Numbered from the stretch's first letter, positions 1-7,495 are shown. The stretch: DNA of 9,462 nt from Planctomycetota bacterium (GCA_016935955.1 JAFGPY010000216.1:1-9462); one strand, 5' to 3'. Program-made: numbers and translations. Notes: generated from the sequence alone by a model not told the origin.

Positions 1-2588
1 ACGACGATCACCTTGCGGACCGTCGCGCCGCCAATGGCCTTGACCACCTTGTCGTCGGCCAGGGCCATCTGCTCGATCGTCTTGTCGTCGGTCCCGGCGG
101 CAACCGTCACGTGGCCGCGCAACTTGCCGTTGACCTGCACGGCCAACTCGATGACGTCCTCGCGGCAGGCCTCCTCGCTGTACGACGGCCAACCCGCGGC
201 AATGATGCCGCCCTCGTGGCCCATCATCTGCCACAGTTCCTCGGCCACGTGCGGCACCATGGGGCCGAGCAGGTTGACCATCGATTCCAGGGCGAGGCGG
301 AGCACGGATTTCGCCTGCCTGGACTCAGAGTCCCATTTTTCCAGCAAATCGTCGAGAGACACATCATCTGGAACCTGCGCTCCAGCTCTGGGATTGGGCA
401 CTCCTGCGCTGAAATCCCAGAGCGCACCAATGTCATTCGACAACTCCATCACGGCGGCAATGGCCGTGTTGAATTGCCACGACTGCTCGATGTCGGCGGT
501 CACTTTGCGAATCGTCTGATTCGTCTTGCGCCAAAGAGTCTTCTGCTTGTCGTCCAAGTCCGTTCCGTCACCTTGATAGACGCCAACCTCTCCCCAGTCA
601 CCGGGATTCTCTGCCGACCATGCTACCTGATTCCACACACGCTTCAGAAACCGGTTGGCTCCGGCAACCGCCGAATCGTTCCATTCGGCGTCTTTCTGCG
701 GCGGGCCGATGAACAGCGTGTAGAGACGCTGGGTGTCGGCGCCGTACTGGGCGATCAGGTCGTCGGGCGAGACGACGTTGCCCTTCGACTTCGACATCTT
801 TTCGAGCTTGCCGGTCTTCTCGCTCATCTTGCAGATCATGCCCTGGGTGAACAGGGCCTTGAACGGTTCGCGGCAGTTGTCGCCCACGTGACCCGCGTCC
901 ATCAGCACCTTGACGATGAACCGCGTGTACAAGAGGTGCAGCACGGCGTGCTCCACGCCGCCGATGTACTGGTCCACGGGCAGCCAGGCGTCGATGTCCT
1001 CGCGGCGGAAGGCTACGGAATTATCCTTGTCGCCCGGGGAGGCAAAGCGCAGGAAATACCAGCACGAGCAGAGCCACTGGGCCAGCGTGTCGGTCTCGCG
1101 ACGAGCCGCGCCGCCGCACTTCGGGCAGGTCGTATTGACCCAGTCGGCCACTCCGGCGAGCGGACTGGTGCCCTTGGGCCGGAAGTCCACCTTGGCCGTC
1201 TCGGGCAACTCGACGGGCAACTGGTCGTCCGGCACCACCTGCTCGCCGCACGTGTCACAATAGATGACCGGGATCGGCGCGCCCCAGTACCGTTGCCGCG
1301 AGATCAGCCAGTCGCGGATACGGTAGTTGACGGTCCGCTCGCCCATGGCGTGCCGTTCCAGGTACTCGATCACCGTCGGGATGCCGCTCGGCGACGGCGT
1401 GCCCGACAGTGCGGCCGAGTTCACCATCTCGCCGGCCTCGACGTAGGCCTCGGTCAGTTCGGCAGCGGTCAGCGTCGTCGCGCGGCCCGCGGGCTGGATG
1501 ACGACCTTGATCGGCAGGTCGTACTTTTTGGCGAACTCGAAGTCCCTCTGGTCGTGGGCCGGCACGGCCATGACCGCCCCGGTGCCGTACTCCATCAGGG
1601 CGTAGTTGGCCACCCACAGTGGCACGGCCTCGCCGTTGACCGGATTGGTGACCGTGCGGCCGGTGAAGACGCCTTCCTTCTCGGTTGCCTCGGCGGCGCG
1701 GTCGGCGGCGCTCTGACGGCGAACGCGGTTGACGAACTCCATGACCGGCCCTTCGTGCTCGGTGCCGCGAACCAGGTCGGGAATCATCGGGTGCTCGGGG
1801 GCCAGGCTCATGAACGTCACGCCCCACAGCGTGTCGGGCCGCGTGGTGAAGCACGGCAGCGGATCGCCCGTGTGCGTGACCTTGAAATCGACGCGGGCGC
1901 CTTCGCTGCGGCCGATCCAGTTGGCCTGCATCGTCCGGACGGTCTCGGGCCAGGCCTCCAGCAGCCCCAGGTCGTCCAGCAGCCGCTGGGCGTACTCGGT
2001 GATGCGGAAGAACCACTGCTGCAAGTCGCGCTGCTCGACGGCCGTGCCGCAGCGCTCGCAACCGCCGGCGACCACCTCCTCGTTGGCCAGGGCCGTGCTG
2101 CACTGCGGGCACCAGTTGATCGGCGCCTTCTTGCGGTAGGCCAGCCCGCGCTTGTAGAGCACCGTGAAGATCCACTGCGTCCACTTGTAGTAGTCGGTGT
2201 CGCAGGTGGCCACCTCGCGCGGCCAATCGTAGCCGACGCCCCACTGGCGGAGTTGCTTCTTCATCTTGGCGATGTTGTCGTAGGTCCACCGGGCCGGGTC
2301 GGCGTTCTGCTTGATGGCGGCATTCTCGGCCGGAAGGCCGAAGGCGTCCCAGCCCATCGGCGTCAGCACGTTGTAGCCCTGGGTCATCTTGTAGCGGGCC
2401 ACCACGTCGCCGATGATGTAGTTGCGGCCATGGCCGACGTGCAGCGTGCCGCTCGGGTACGGGAACATGACCAGGCAGTAAAACTTCTCGCGCGGATCGC
2501 TCGTCGGGTCGGCGGCCGTGAAGGTCCCCTGCTTCTCCCACCTATCCTGCCACTCGAGCTCGATCGCCTGCGGATTGTACTCGCTCAC
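1..2588 (-). CDS. leuS: Leucyl-tRNA synthetase, C-terminus cut by window edge
   Basis: This enzyme charges tRNA-Leu with leucine in the cytoplasm. The reading frame is open from a GTG at 2588 to the window edge, giving 862 codons, and ends in a TVRKVIVV-type stretch typical of the LeuRS C-terminus, so only about ten residues should be missing. Visible motifs are the class I HIGH box as HVGH (residues 50-53), a zinc knuckle with C160, C163, C177 and C180, the CP1 editing-domain motif TTRPDTLWG, the editing motif HDQRD, a second CPKCGG motif before the catalytic core resumes, and KMSKS at residues 597-601. An anticodon-binding helical domain follows. The GTG start is preferred because AAGGAG lies 6 nt upstream. 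An in-frame ATG at 2603 would add five residues but has no good ribosome binding site. The gene is transcribed away from the neighbouring DUF4159 gene. I see no frameshift or missing catalytic residue. Confidence 0.97.
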   Translation of the reverse strand, partial: MSEYNPQAIELEWQDRWEKQGTFTAADPTSDPREKFYCLVMFPYPSGTLHVGHGRNYIIGDVVARYKMTQGYNVLTPMGWDAFGLPAENAAIKQNADPARWTYDNIAKMKKQLRQWGVGYDWPREVATCDTDYYKWTQWIFTVLYKRGLAYRKKAPINWCPQCSTALANEEVVAGGCERCGTAVEQRDLQQWFFRITEYAQRLLDDLGLLEAWPETVRTMQANWIGRSEGARVDFKVTHTGDPLPCFTTRPDTLWGVTFMSLAPEHPMIPDLVRGTEHEGPVMEFVNRVRRQSAADRAAEATEKEGVFTGRTVTNPVNGEAVPLWVANYALMEYGTGAVMAVPAHDQRDFEFAKKYDLPIKVVIQPAGRATTLTAAELTEAYVEAGEMVNSAALSGTPSPSGIPTVIEYLERHAMGERTVNYRIRDWLISRQRYWGAPIPVIYCDTCGEQVVPDDQLPVELPETAKVDFRPKGTSPLAGVADWVNTTCPKCGGAARRETDTLAQWLCSCWYFLRFASPGDKDNSVAFRREDIDAWLPVDQYIGGVEHAVLHLLYTRFIVKVLMDAGHVGDNCREPFKALFTQGMICKMSEKTGKLEKMSKSKGNVVSPDDLIAQYGADTQRLYTLFIGPPQKDAEWNDSAVAGANRFLKRVWNQVAWSAENPGDWGEVGVYQGDGTDLDDKQKTLWRKTNQTIRKVTADIEQSWQFNTAIAAVMELSNDIGALWDFSAGVPNPRAGAQVPDDVSLDDLLEKWDSESRQAKSVLRLALESMVNLLGPMVPHVAEELWQMMGHEGGIIAAGWPSYSEEACREDVIELAVQVNGKLRGHVTVAAGTDDKTIEQMALADDKVVKAIGGATVRKVIV

Positions 2589-2594
2589 AGCAGT

Positions 2595-2600
2595 CTCCTT
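2595..2600 (-). promoter_or_regulatory. Shine-Dalgarno site of leuS (decides the GTG start)
   Basis: On the minus strand AAGGAG sits 6 nt before the GTG at 2588. The competing in-frame ATG at 2603 lies just upstream of this site, so the site would fall inside the coding region if that ATG were used. This spacing favours the GTG. Confidence 0.6.
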
Positions 2601-2633
2601 CATTGACGCCCGCCACGGGGCGACGCTGCTCTC

Positions 2634-2653
2634 GGGCGGCTCACGAGCCGCCC
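2634..2653. repeat. REP-like palindrome GGGCGGCT/AGCCGCCC
   Basis: Arms GGGCGGCT (2634-2641) and AGCCGCCC (2646-2653) flank a 4-nt CACG loop and are followed by CCTACA. The same core and the same CCCTACA tail recur at 2806-2830, so this is one member of a dispersed palindrome family. Confidence 0.75.
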
Positions 2654-2692
2654 CTACAGACTACCTCGCGTCTGGATACCAAGTTGCACGGA

Positions 2693-2730
2693 CACGGCCC
2701 CTCGACCTCGCTCGGGACAAGCAGGCCGTG
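2693..2730. repeat. Inverted repeat CACGGCC/GGCCGTG
   Basis: Arms of 7 bp (2693-2699 and 2724-2730) enclose the segment CCCCTCGANNTCGCTCGGGA (starting 2698). That segment recurs with two differences at 7838-7857. The GCCGTGCCC side also resembles the hairpin at 5191-5210, so this is probably a degenerate member of a dispersed family. Confidence 0.5.
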
Positions 2731-2762
2731 CCCCTACCCCTCTGTCCGGGCGTCGGGTGCCG

Positions 2763-2831
2763 TTGTAGGGGTCGCTCGCGAGCGACCCTGCGCGAGAGCG
2801 TTCCAGGGCGGCTCGCGAGCCGCCCCTACAA
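2763..2831. repeat. Composite REPIN-like element: two perfect palindromes inside inverted repeats
   Basis: Two perfect 20-bp palindromes, GGGTCGCTCGCGAGCGACCC (2769-2788) and GGGCGGCTCGCGAGCCGCCC (2806-2825), lie side by side. The outer sequence TTGTAGGGG (2763-2771) is the exact inverse of CCCCTACAA (2823-2831), so the whole block could fold as one long structure or as two hairpins. Paired REP sequences of this form are called REPINs in other bacteria and are mobilised there by RAYT transposases. None is encoded in this window. Confidence 0.7.
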
Positions 2832-3073
2832 ACGACCCTTGCGACGCACGGACGTGCCCAGGCCCTCAACAGGCCAACAAACTAACAAAAAAGCCCCGAC
2901 GACGCCAGTCATCCGGTACCGTCATTTTAGCGAATGTCCCCGTTTCTCTTAAATCCGCGCAAGATCTGATACGTTCAAGCAGTTAGAATGGTCAGCGGCC
3001 GCCGCCAGCCTGCCGAACGCCGCCTGCCATGGTCGCCTTTGCCGCATGTTCCACCACGATGGGGGTCCCGCCC

Positions 3074-4993
3074 ATGATTGCGAAACCCTGCCGACCTCTT
3101 CTTGCCGCATCGCTTCTGGCCCTCTGGATCGCCGCAGGGTCGGCCTGGGCGCCGCCGTGCGCCGCCCAGGACCGCGAGCCCGACGGCGCGGACACGACCG
3201 AGACGACGGCCGAGAAGCTCTCTATGCCCCGCAGGCCGACGGACATCACCGACGCCCACGTGCGGATGTCGATCGACTACGGCATCAGGTACCTGAAGAG
3301 CCTGCAGTCCCGCGACGGGCGCATCGGCACGCGCAACGACGTCATGAACTACTCGTACCCCGTGGGCCAGACGGCCCTGGCCTTGCTGGCGATGCTCGAG
3401 GGCGGCCTGACGCTGGAGGATCGCAACGCGCGGGCCGCCTATACCTACGTCGCCGAGAATCCGGTCGACAAGACCTACGAGGTGGCCCTGATCGCGATGG
3501 TGCTGGCGAAGCTGCCCAAACAGCAGAACGACCGCGGCAAGCAGAAGACTATGGAAAAACTCGTCGCTCGTTTCGCCGACAGCCAAGCCACCGACGGCAT
3601 GTGGACCTACTGGCTGCTGCCGCCCAACAAGGTGCCGCCGCGGGAGAAAGGCGGATGGGGCCGCGTGGTCGGCTCCACCTGGCGCGGGGCCTTCGCCTCG
3701 GGCGACAATTCCAACACGCAGTTCGCCGTGCTGGCCCTGTGGGAACTGGCCAAGTACGGCATCGAGATTCCCGAGCCGACGTTGCGGCGGGCCATCGAGC
3801 ACTACGTCCGCACGCAGACGGCCGGCGGCGGCTGGAGCTACATCCTCAAACCCGAGAAGTACAAGCACCCGGAGATTCACCCGTCGATGAGCGCCACGGG
3901 GCTGGCCAGCCTGTACATCCTCCGCGACCTGCTGGGCGAAACGGGCGAACGCAAGTTCAACGGCACGAGCAGTCCGCAGTGCGGCGCCGCCGGGAAGTAC
4001 GACCAAGCCATCGAGGACGCCTTCAACCGCGTCGTCCGCGACCTGGGCGTGACCAACGGGCTGATCGAGCTGTTCGGCGGGCCGCCCTTCCCGCGCTCGG
4101 GGTACTACTCGTACGCCGTCGGCCGCATCGGCGCCGCCGGCGGACGCAAGCGGCTCGGCGACCACGACTGGTACCGCGAGGGCGCCTGGTACTTCCTGAA
4201 GAATCAGCAGCGCGACGGCTCGTGGAACACCGGCTACAACGAGCCGATCGAGACATCCCTGGCGGTGCTCTTTCTGGCCAAGGGCCGCGCCCCGTTCATC
4301 ATCCACAAGCTCCAGTGGCGCGGCGACTGGAACCGCCATCCGCGCGATGCGGCCAACTTCGTCCGCTATGCCGAGAACACGTTCGAGCAGCGGTTCCGGT
4401 GGCAGATCGTCGGCACCGACAGCGAGGTGGAAGAGTGGCTCGAAGCGCCGATTCTGTTCATCAGCGGCCACGAGTCGCCGCGATTGTTCGACGAAAAGGA
4501 GAAGAAGAAGCTCCGCCAGTTCGTCGAGTCGGGCGGCACGATCCTGGCCGACAATTGCTGCAAGAGCAAGGAATTCGACGAGGGATTCCGCGGCCTGATG
4601 AAGGACCTCTTCCCGGAGACGGAGCTGCGCGAGTTGCAGCCGCCGCACAGGGTCTTCCAGAGCCACTTCAAGCTCAAGCCCGTGTCGACACACCCACTGC
4701 TGGGCCTGGACATTCCGGCCCGAGGCTACGGCCAGGCCGCCGGCGGCAAACCGCCCGAGCCGCGGACCGTCGTCTTCTACTGCCCGTGGACGATCGGCTG
4801 CGTCTGGAACCAGAACCTCAAGGCCGAGGACCACGTGCGCGTCTTCCAGGTGGGCATCAACATCTTCCGCTACGCCACGACCGGCTGCATCCTCAAGCGG
4901 CCGCTGGACGGCACCAGCAAACCGATCCCCGTTCCGACGACTACGCACGATGAGCGCAAACTCAGCAGCGACGAGGAGCCGGACATCAAGTAA
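3074..4993 (+). CDS. Secreted DUF4159 protein with terpenoid-cyclase-type repeats
   Basis: The predicted protein is 639 residues with no known enzymatic role. Residues 1-32 form a signal peptide: K/R-containing start, hydrophobic LLAASLLALWIAAGSAWA, and likely cleavage near CAA-Q. There is no lipobox, so export across the cytoplasmic membrane is inferred. Residues about 60-400 contain alpha-helical repeats of the prenyltransferase/squalene-cyclase toroid type, with markers such as GQTALALLAML, NTQFAVLALWEL near 212, GGGWSYI near 250 and DGSWNTGY near 381. The acidic DXDD motif of true triterpene cyclases was not seen. Residues about 410-610 match DUF4159: FISGHESPRLF near 462, an LADNCC motif near 490, then EFDEGFR. 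The ATG at 3074 is preferred over one at 3029 because it starts the signal peptide directly, and a GGGGG tract lies 8 nt upstream. It stands alone, without the MoxR/BatA-type genes often linked to DUF4159. Confidence 0.88.
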   Translation: MIAKPCRPLLAASLLALWIAAGSAWAPPCAAQDREPDGADTTETTAEKLSMPRRPTDITDAHVRMSIDYGIRYLKSLQSRDGRIGTRNDVMNYSYPVGQTALALLAMLEGGLTLEDRNARAAYTYVAENPVDKTYEVALIAMVLAKLPKQQNDRGKQKTMEKLVARFADSQATDGMWTYWLLPPNKVPPREKGGWGRVVGSTWRGAFASGDNSNTQFAVLALWELAKYGIEIPEPTLRRAIEHYVRTQTAGGGWSYILKPEKYKHPEIHPSMSATGLASLYILRDLLGETGERKFNGTSSPQCGAAGKYDQAIEDAFNRVVRDLGVTNGLIELFGGPPFPRSGYYSYAVGRIGAAGGRKRLGDHDWYREGAWYFLKNQQRDGSWNTGYNEPIETSLAVLFLAKGRAPFIIHKLQWRGDWNRHPRDAANFVRYAENTFEQRFRWQIVGTDSEVEEWLEAPILFISGHESPRLFDEKEKKKLRQFVESGGTILADNCCKSKEFDEGFRGLMKDLFPETELRELQPPHRVFQSHFKLKPVSTHPLLGLDIPARGYGQAAGGKPPEPRTVVFYCPWTIGCVWNQNLKAEDHVRVFQVGINIFRYATTGCILKRPLDGTSKPIPVPTTTHDERKLSSDEEPDIK

Positions 4994-5064
4994 ACAGAAT
5001 GCAGACCGGTGACCGCGGCACGTCAACGGGACGCGGTCGCCTGAGCCTTCTTCCCTTGGGTGCC

Positions 5065-5110
5065 ATGGCTGCCCCGTCGCAGATCCCGAGCAGCGTCGAG
5101 GGGCAGCCAT
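5065..5110. repeat. Inverted repeat ATGGCTGCCCC/GGGGCAGCCAT
   Basis: Perfect 11-bp arms at 5065-5075 and 5100-5110 enclose 24 nt. A third exact copy of ATGGCTGCCCC lies at 5360-5370, just after the sulfatase stop codon. The sequence looks like a variant half of the GGCATGCCTG palindrome family seen at 5131, 7797, 7959 and 8881. Confidence 0.65.
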
Positions 5111-5130
5111 GCATGAGGCCGGGGGCATTC

Positions 5131-5157
5131 GGCATGCCTGACGAAGCAGCATGGCGC
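5131..5157. repeat. Degenerate copy of the GGCATGCCTGACG palindrome
   Basis: GGCATGCCTGACG at 5131-5143 matches the left half of the intact palindrome at 8881-8906 over 13 bases. The right half (AAGCAGCATGGC) has drifted. Confidence 0.5.
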
Positions 5158-5190
5158 CCGGCCAATGCGGTCCGGCCCGGCGCGCGATCG

Positions 5191-5210
5191 GGGCACGGCC
5201 TGCCGTGCCC
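5191..5210. repeat. Hairpin GGGCACGGC-CT-GCCGTGCCC
   Basis: Perfect 9-bp arms (5191-5199 and 5202-5210) have a 2-nt centre. The GCCGTGCCC half recurs near 2725-2733. No T-run follows, so I call it a repeat rather than a terminator. Confidence 0.6.
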
Positions 5211-5273
5211 GACGAGCGTGTAGCGTGGGTCCACCGGACACACGCGGAATGTCAGACCACCACGGGGCACAAG

Positions 5274-5332
5274 CCCGCCGCACGGCGGCGGGATACGAAC
5301 GTCTGCAACCATTCGATCCCCCGTGCTGGGGG
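5274..5332. repeat. Two GC hairpins downstream of the sulfatase
   Basis: CCCGCCGC (5274-5281) pairs with GCGGCGGG (5285-5292) around a 3-nt loop. CCCCC (5318-5322) pairs with GGGGG (5328-5332) around GTGCT. On the minus strand the second lies about 45 nt past the sulfatase stop and could help end its transcript, but neither is followed by a T-run. Confidence 0.4.
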
Positions 5333-5376
5333 CTTGTTGAGCGGCGTGGACGGGGAGGCATGGCTGCCCCGCCTGA

Positions 5377-6984
5377 CTAGAGGTAGTTGACGCCCTGCTC
5401 GTCGATCAGGCGGCGCGTCACGCGGCGGCCCACCTTGCCGTCGCCGTCGCGCAGGTCGCCGGCCAGGTCCCAGCTGCGCGGCGTCGGGTCGCCCGCCGGA
5501 CCCGGGGCCACAGGGTTGATCGAAACGTTCCGCGTCGTCCGCACGAGCCACTGATAGAGCCGGAACCTCAGTTCCCCGACGACTTCGCGATACTCGGGAT
5601 CGAAGTACAGGTTCCGCAGTTCCCACGGATCGTTCTGCCGGTCGAACAGCTCGCCGAAATCGCGACCGCCCTGCGTCTCGGGCAGGTATTGCGTCAGCTT
5701 CCAGCGCCGCGTGTGGATCGTCTTGGTCAGCGGATTCTCGGTCACCGCGACCTCGCGGACCTCGCCGCCGCGGGCCAGCAGGTCGGCGATATTCAACCCG
5801 TCGACCCAATCGGGTTCGTCGAGGCCCGCCAGGCGACAGACCGTCGGCAGGAAATCGATGCTCTCGACCAGTTCGTCGCGAACGGTCCCCTCCGGCAGGC
5901 GGCCCGGCCACGACCAGATCATCGGTATCCGCGTCACGCAGCCGAAACCGATGCCCGGCGCCTTCTCGATCAGCCCGTGCTCGCCGGCGAACTCGCCGTG
6001 ATCGGTCGTGTAGACGACGATCGTGTTGTCGCGCAGCCCCAGTTCGTCGAGCTTGGCCATCACGCGGCCGACCGCGTAGTCCACCTGCGACACGCACCCG
6101 TAGTAGCCGCGCAGCACGCGCCGCCGCGCAGACTCCCAGTCCTTCGGATCGAAGAGCCTCCACCAGTCGTCGCCCTGCTGGCTTCGCTGCTTGGCCACGG
6201 CGGCAGGATGGCGACCCTCCAGCCGGTTGTCGGCATTCGGCGGCAACTCCAGGGTCGCCTCGTCGTAGAGGTCCCAGAACTCGCGAGCCGGGGCGTAGGC
6301 CTCGTGCGGGTGCGGCACCGTCATCCAGTAGCAGAACGGTTGCCCGTCGCGGGCCGCGTCCTCGATGAACCGCTCGCAGCGCATCGCCGCCCAGCCCTCG
6401 ATCGTGTGCTCCTTCGGCAGCCGCCCGGCGCAGGCGTCCACGCCCTGGCTCCAGCGATGACCGGCCTTCTCGAACTGGCCCGGCAGAATCTTGTCGTCCC
6501 GCTGATCGGCCAGGCCCAACTCCTCCAGGTACCGGTCGTAGTCGTCGGGCGTCAGGCCCTGCAGACCGAACTGGCGGTCGGCCGTCTCGGGCGTCAGGTG
6601 CTGCTCGTACCCGTACCCGTCGCCCACGTCGTCGCAGTGCCGCGCCAGCCACCCGGTCGGCGTGTGCGTCTTGCCGGCCATGCCCGTGCGGTAGCCCTGC
6701 CGCCGCACGTGGCTGAACAGCGACGGCAACCCGTCGGGCGACGGGCCCATCAGGCTGTAGGTGCCGAAGTTGTGGACGTACTGGCCGCTCATGATGCACA
6801 TGCGGCTCGGGGTGCAGATCGGGTTCTGCGTGAAGGCGTTGTCGCAGCGCACGCCCCGGGACGCCAGGGCGTCCAGGTGCGGGGTGCGGACCTGCCCGTT
6901 GCCGTAGCAGCCCAGGACGCGGGCGTTGTGCTGGTCGCTGTAAAGCAGCAGAATGTTGGGACGTTTCGCCGATCGTGCCGCCAT
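5377..6984 (-). CDS. Type I sulfatase, no signal peptide
   Basis: The 535-residue product belongs to the alkaline-phosphatase-fold sulfatases, which hydrolyse sulfate esters after a cysteine is converted to formylglycine. Visible residues are the first metal-site segment SDQH (D17-H19), the modification site C57-T-P-S-R61 followed by MSGQY, the GKTH segment (K105, H107), the DHGE metal motif (D328, H329) and K341. The C-terminal part has the usual ELFDRQNDPWELRNL segment. The S-D-Q-H form and moderate size resemble choline-sulfatase or phosphonate-monoester-hydrolase relatives, but the substrate cannot be read. The start at 6984 is chosen because GGGAGG lies 9 nt upstream and the family core begins at residue 9. 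The frame stays open to 7239 but would then run through the divergent tRNA gene and its promoter. The chosen start gives no signal peptide, so a cytoplasmic location is inferred. The maturase is not in the window. Confidence 0.93.
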   Translation of the reverse strand: MAARSAKRPNILLLYSDQHNARVLGCYGNGQVRTPHLDALASRGVRCDNAFTQNPICTPSRMCIMSGQYVHNFGTYSLMGPSPDGLPSLFSHVRRQGYRTGMAGKTHTPTGWLARHCDDVGDGYGYEQHLTPETADRQFGLQGLTPDDYDRYLEELGLADQRDDKILPGQFEKAGHRWSQGVDACAGRLPKEHTIEGWAAMRCERFIEDAARDGQPFCYWMTVPHPHEAYAPAREFWDLYDEATLELPPNADNRLEGRHPAAVAKQRSQQGDDWWRLFDPKDWESARRRVLRGYYGCVSQVDYAVGRVMAKLDELGLRDNTIVVYTTDHGEFAGEHGLIEKAPGIGFGCVTRIPMIWSWPGRLPEGTVRDELVESIDFLPTVCRLAGLDEPDWVDGLNIADLLARGGEVREVAVTENPLTKTIHTRRWKLTQYLPETQGGRDFGELFDRQNDPWELRNLYFDPEYREVVGELRFRLYQWLVRTTRNVSINPVAPGPAGDPTPRSWDLAGDLRDGDGKVGRRVTRRLIDEQGVNYL

Positions 6985-7032
6985 GGTCAGTCGCCTCCCT
7001 GGGTATTCGCCCGTGGCCGCAACCCGGCAAGC

Positions 7033-7063
7033 GCCGCTCCCGGTGGCCACCCGTGGGAGCGGC
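7033..7063. repeat. Nested palindrome in the sulfatase upstream region
   Basis: GCCGCTCCC (7033-7041) and GGGAGCGGC (7055-7063) form a 9-bp stem. Its loop contains the perfect palindrome GGTGGCCACC (7042-7051). It lies 49-79 nt before the sulfatase start, so it could sit in the leader of that mRNA or be another dispersed repeat. Confidence 0.5.
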
Positions 7064-7153
7064 CTCGGCTGCAGGCATCGGGATAGTGCATTGTACAGCA
7101 TTTGCGGCCGCCGTGGGGTGACGGGCCGCACAAAAACCGCTTTCGCGAAACGT

Positions 7154-7181
7154 TTGACATTGCGGCAAAAGGGGGTATAAT
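7154..7181 (+). promoter_or_regulatory. Consensus sigma70 promoter of tRNA-Ala
   Basis: TTGACA (7154-7159), a 16-nt spacer and TATAAT (7176-7181) match the housekeeping consensus at all twelve positions. The tRNA begins 51 nt downstream, leaving a leader of about 43 nt to be removed by processing. A perfect palindrome TTTCGCGAAA (7141-7150) ends 3 nt before the -35 box. Confidence 0.93.
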
Positions 7182-7231
7182 GTCCCTCCGTACGGTCGCC
7201 TCCCAGGGCGGCTGTGCTTTGGACAATCCAC

Positions 7232-7307
7232 GGGGGCATAGCTCAGTTGGGAGAGCGTCTGGATGGCATCCAGAAGGTCAGGGGTTCAACTCCCCTTGCC
7301 TCCACCA
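7232..7307 (+). tRNA. tRNA-Ala (anticodon GGC)
   Basis: The 76-nt cloverleaf folds fully. The acceptor stem is GGGGGCA/TGCCTCC, with a G3-U70 wobble that is the alanine identity element. The D arm is GCTC/GAGC, the anticodon stem TCTGG/CCAGA with loop ATGGCAT (GGC at 7265-7267), and the T arm AGGGG/CCCCT with loop TTCAACT. The discriminator is A (7304), and CCA is encoded at 7305-7307. It reads GCC and GCU codons. It is divergent from the sulfatase, and its last 12 bases are repeated at 8789-8800. Confidence 0.98.
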
Positions 7308-7350
7308 TTCGACTCACAGGGCAGGCGCTGACGCGTCTGCCCTGTTCGCT
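7296..7350 (+). repeat. Direct repeat, copy 1 (tRNA 3' end plus terminator)
   Basis: The last 12 bases of tRNA-Ala and the following hairpin match 8789-8843 almost base for base, with one T inserted at 7308 here and small differences in the T-run. The two copies bracket about 1.5 kb holding the GIY-YIG and orphan genes. Confidence 0.85.
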
Positions 7351-7412
7351 CATGGCAGGCCATTCTCTCTCCAGGGCGGAAGACACGCGAAGAGAGGCCG
7401 GCCTGTGAGTCG
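7310..7412. repeat. 103-bp segment bounded by inverted repeats CGACTCACAGG/CCTGTGAGTCG
   Basis: Perfect 11-bp inverted ends at 7310-7320 and 7402-7412 enclose 81 nt, including most of the tRNA terminator. The left end recurs at 8802-8812, but no right end was seen there. The form resembles a small non-autonomous element; no target-site duplication was recognised. Confidence 0.45.
7316..7345 (+). terminator. Hairpin terminator after tRNA-Ala
   Basis: ACAGGGCAGGCGC (7316-7328) pairs with GCGTCTGCCCTGT (7333-7345), 13 bp with one G-U pair, around a TGAC loop. It starts 9 nt after the tRNA. The T-tract is broken (TGTTCG), unlike its twin at 8810-8839, so it may be weaker. Confidence 0.7.
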
Positions 7413-7416
7413 GATG

Positions 7417-7477
7417 TCCTGAGCGAGCGGAGCGAGTCGAAGGGCCCGTCCTGCCTGTCCCGAGCCTGCCGAGGGGA
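7417..7477. repeat. REP-like CCTGAG...TCGAAGGG unit and a variant
   Basis: Positions 7417-7444 carry a TCCTGAGCGAGC...GTCGAAGGG unit. A shorter relative, CCCGAGCCTGCCGAGGGG, lies at 7459-7476. From memory, units ending in GTCGAAGGG and beginning CCTGAGC are dispersed in many unrelated bacterial genomes. Here they fill the leader of the GIY-YIG gene. Confidence 0.55.
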
Positions 7478-7495
7478 GTAAGCCGAAGAACTGCC

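Larger units (their letters stand above)
2589..3073. other. Intergenic space with palindromes, no gene supported
   Basis: This 485-base divergent gap between leuS and the DUF4159 gene has no credible coding region. Its open frames run through palindromic repeats. The first half is a cluster of REP-like palindromes listed separately. The part from about 2870 to 3000 is more A+T-rich and probably holds the promoters. On the minus strand TTAAGA (2952-2947), a 17-nt spacer and TAAAAT (2929-2924) form a weak candidate for leuS. On the plus strand TAGAAT (2984-2989) resembles a -10 box for the DUF4159 gene but has no convincing -35 box. Both promoter readings are inference. Confidence 0.5.
4994..5376. 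other. Intergenic space between convergent genes, palindromes only
   Basis: This 383-base gap separates the convergent DUF4159 and sulfatase genes. It holds several short inverted repeats listed separately and no credible gene. No hairpin followed by a T-run was seen on either strand, so transcription termination here is either factor-dependent or relies on the GC-rich hairpins alone. Confidence 0.5.

Noticed and set aside
111..2606. 831-codon open frame on the plus strand opposite leuS
   Set aside because: It is fully antisense to leuS, whose motifs are intact. The composition (many H, R, V, G, A, D) is that of a mirror frame of GC-rich coding DNA.
2634..2831. CRISPR array
   Set aside because: The repeats are self-complementary palindromes of unequal spacing with no uniform spacers and no cas genes nearby.
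2883..2900. A-run before GCCCCGACGACG as a terminator on the minus strand
   Set aside because: The minus strand shows a T-run but no preceding hairpin, and no gene there needs ending.
2518..2986. Plus-strand open frames of 144 and 127 codons in the leuS upstream gap
   Set aside because: They translate palindromic repeats and have no start signals.
3046..4953. 635-codon plus-strand frame overlapping the DUF4159 gene
   Set aside because: It is an out-of-frame shadow with an arginine- and glycine-rich low-information product.
2975..5152. 725-codon open frame on the minus strand opposite the DUF4159 gene
   Set aside because: It is antisense to a gene with a signal peptide and recognised domains, shows no domain of its own, and starts within intergenic repeats.
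5689..7086. 465-codon plus-strand frame opposite the sulfatase
   Set aside because: It is antisense to the sulfatase and has no recognisable domain or start signal.
7090..7095. TACAAT on the minus strand as a -10 box for the sulfatase
   Set aside because: No -35-like sequence occurs 16-18 nt upstream of it.
5252..7231. 659-codon minus-strand frame overlapping the sulfatase
   Set aside because: It is a +1/-1 shadow of the sulfatase with no motifs, and it runs into the tRNA promoter region.
6985..7239. N-terminal extension of the sulfatase up to 7239
   Set aside because: It would overlap the tRNA-Ala gene and its promoter, encodes nothing sulfatase-like, and lacks a ribosome binding site. 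The start at 6984 has one.
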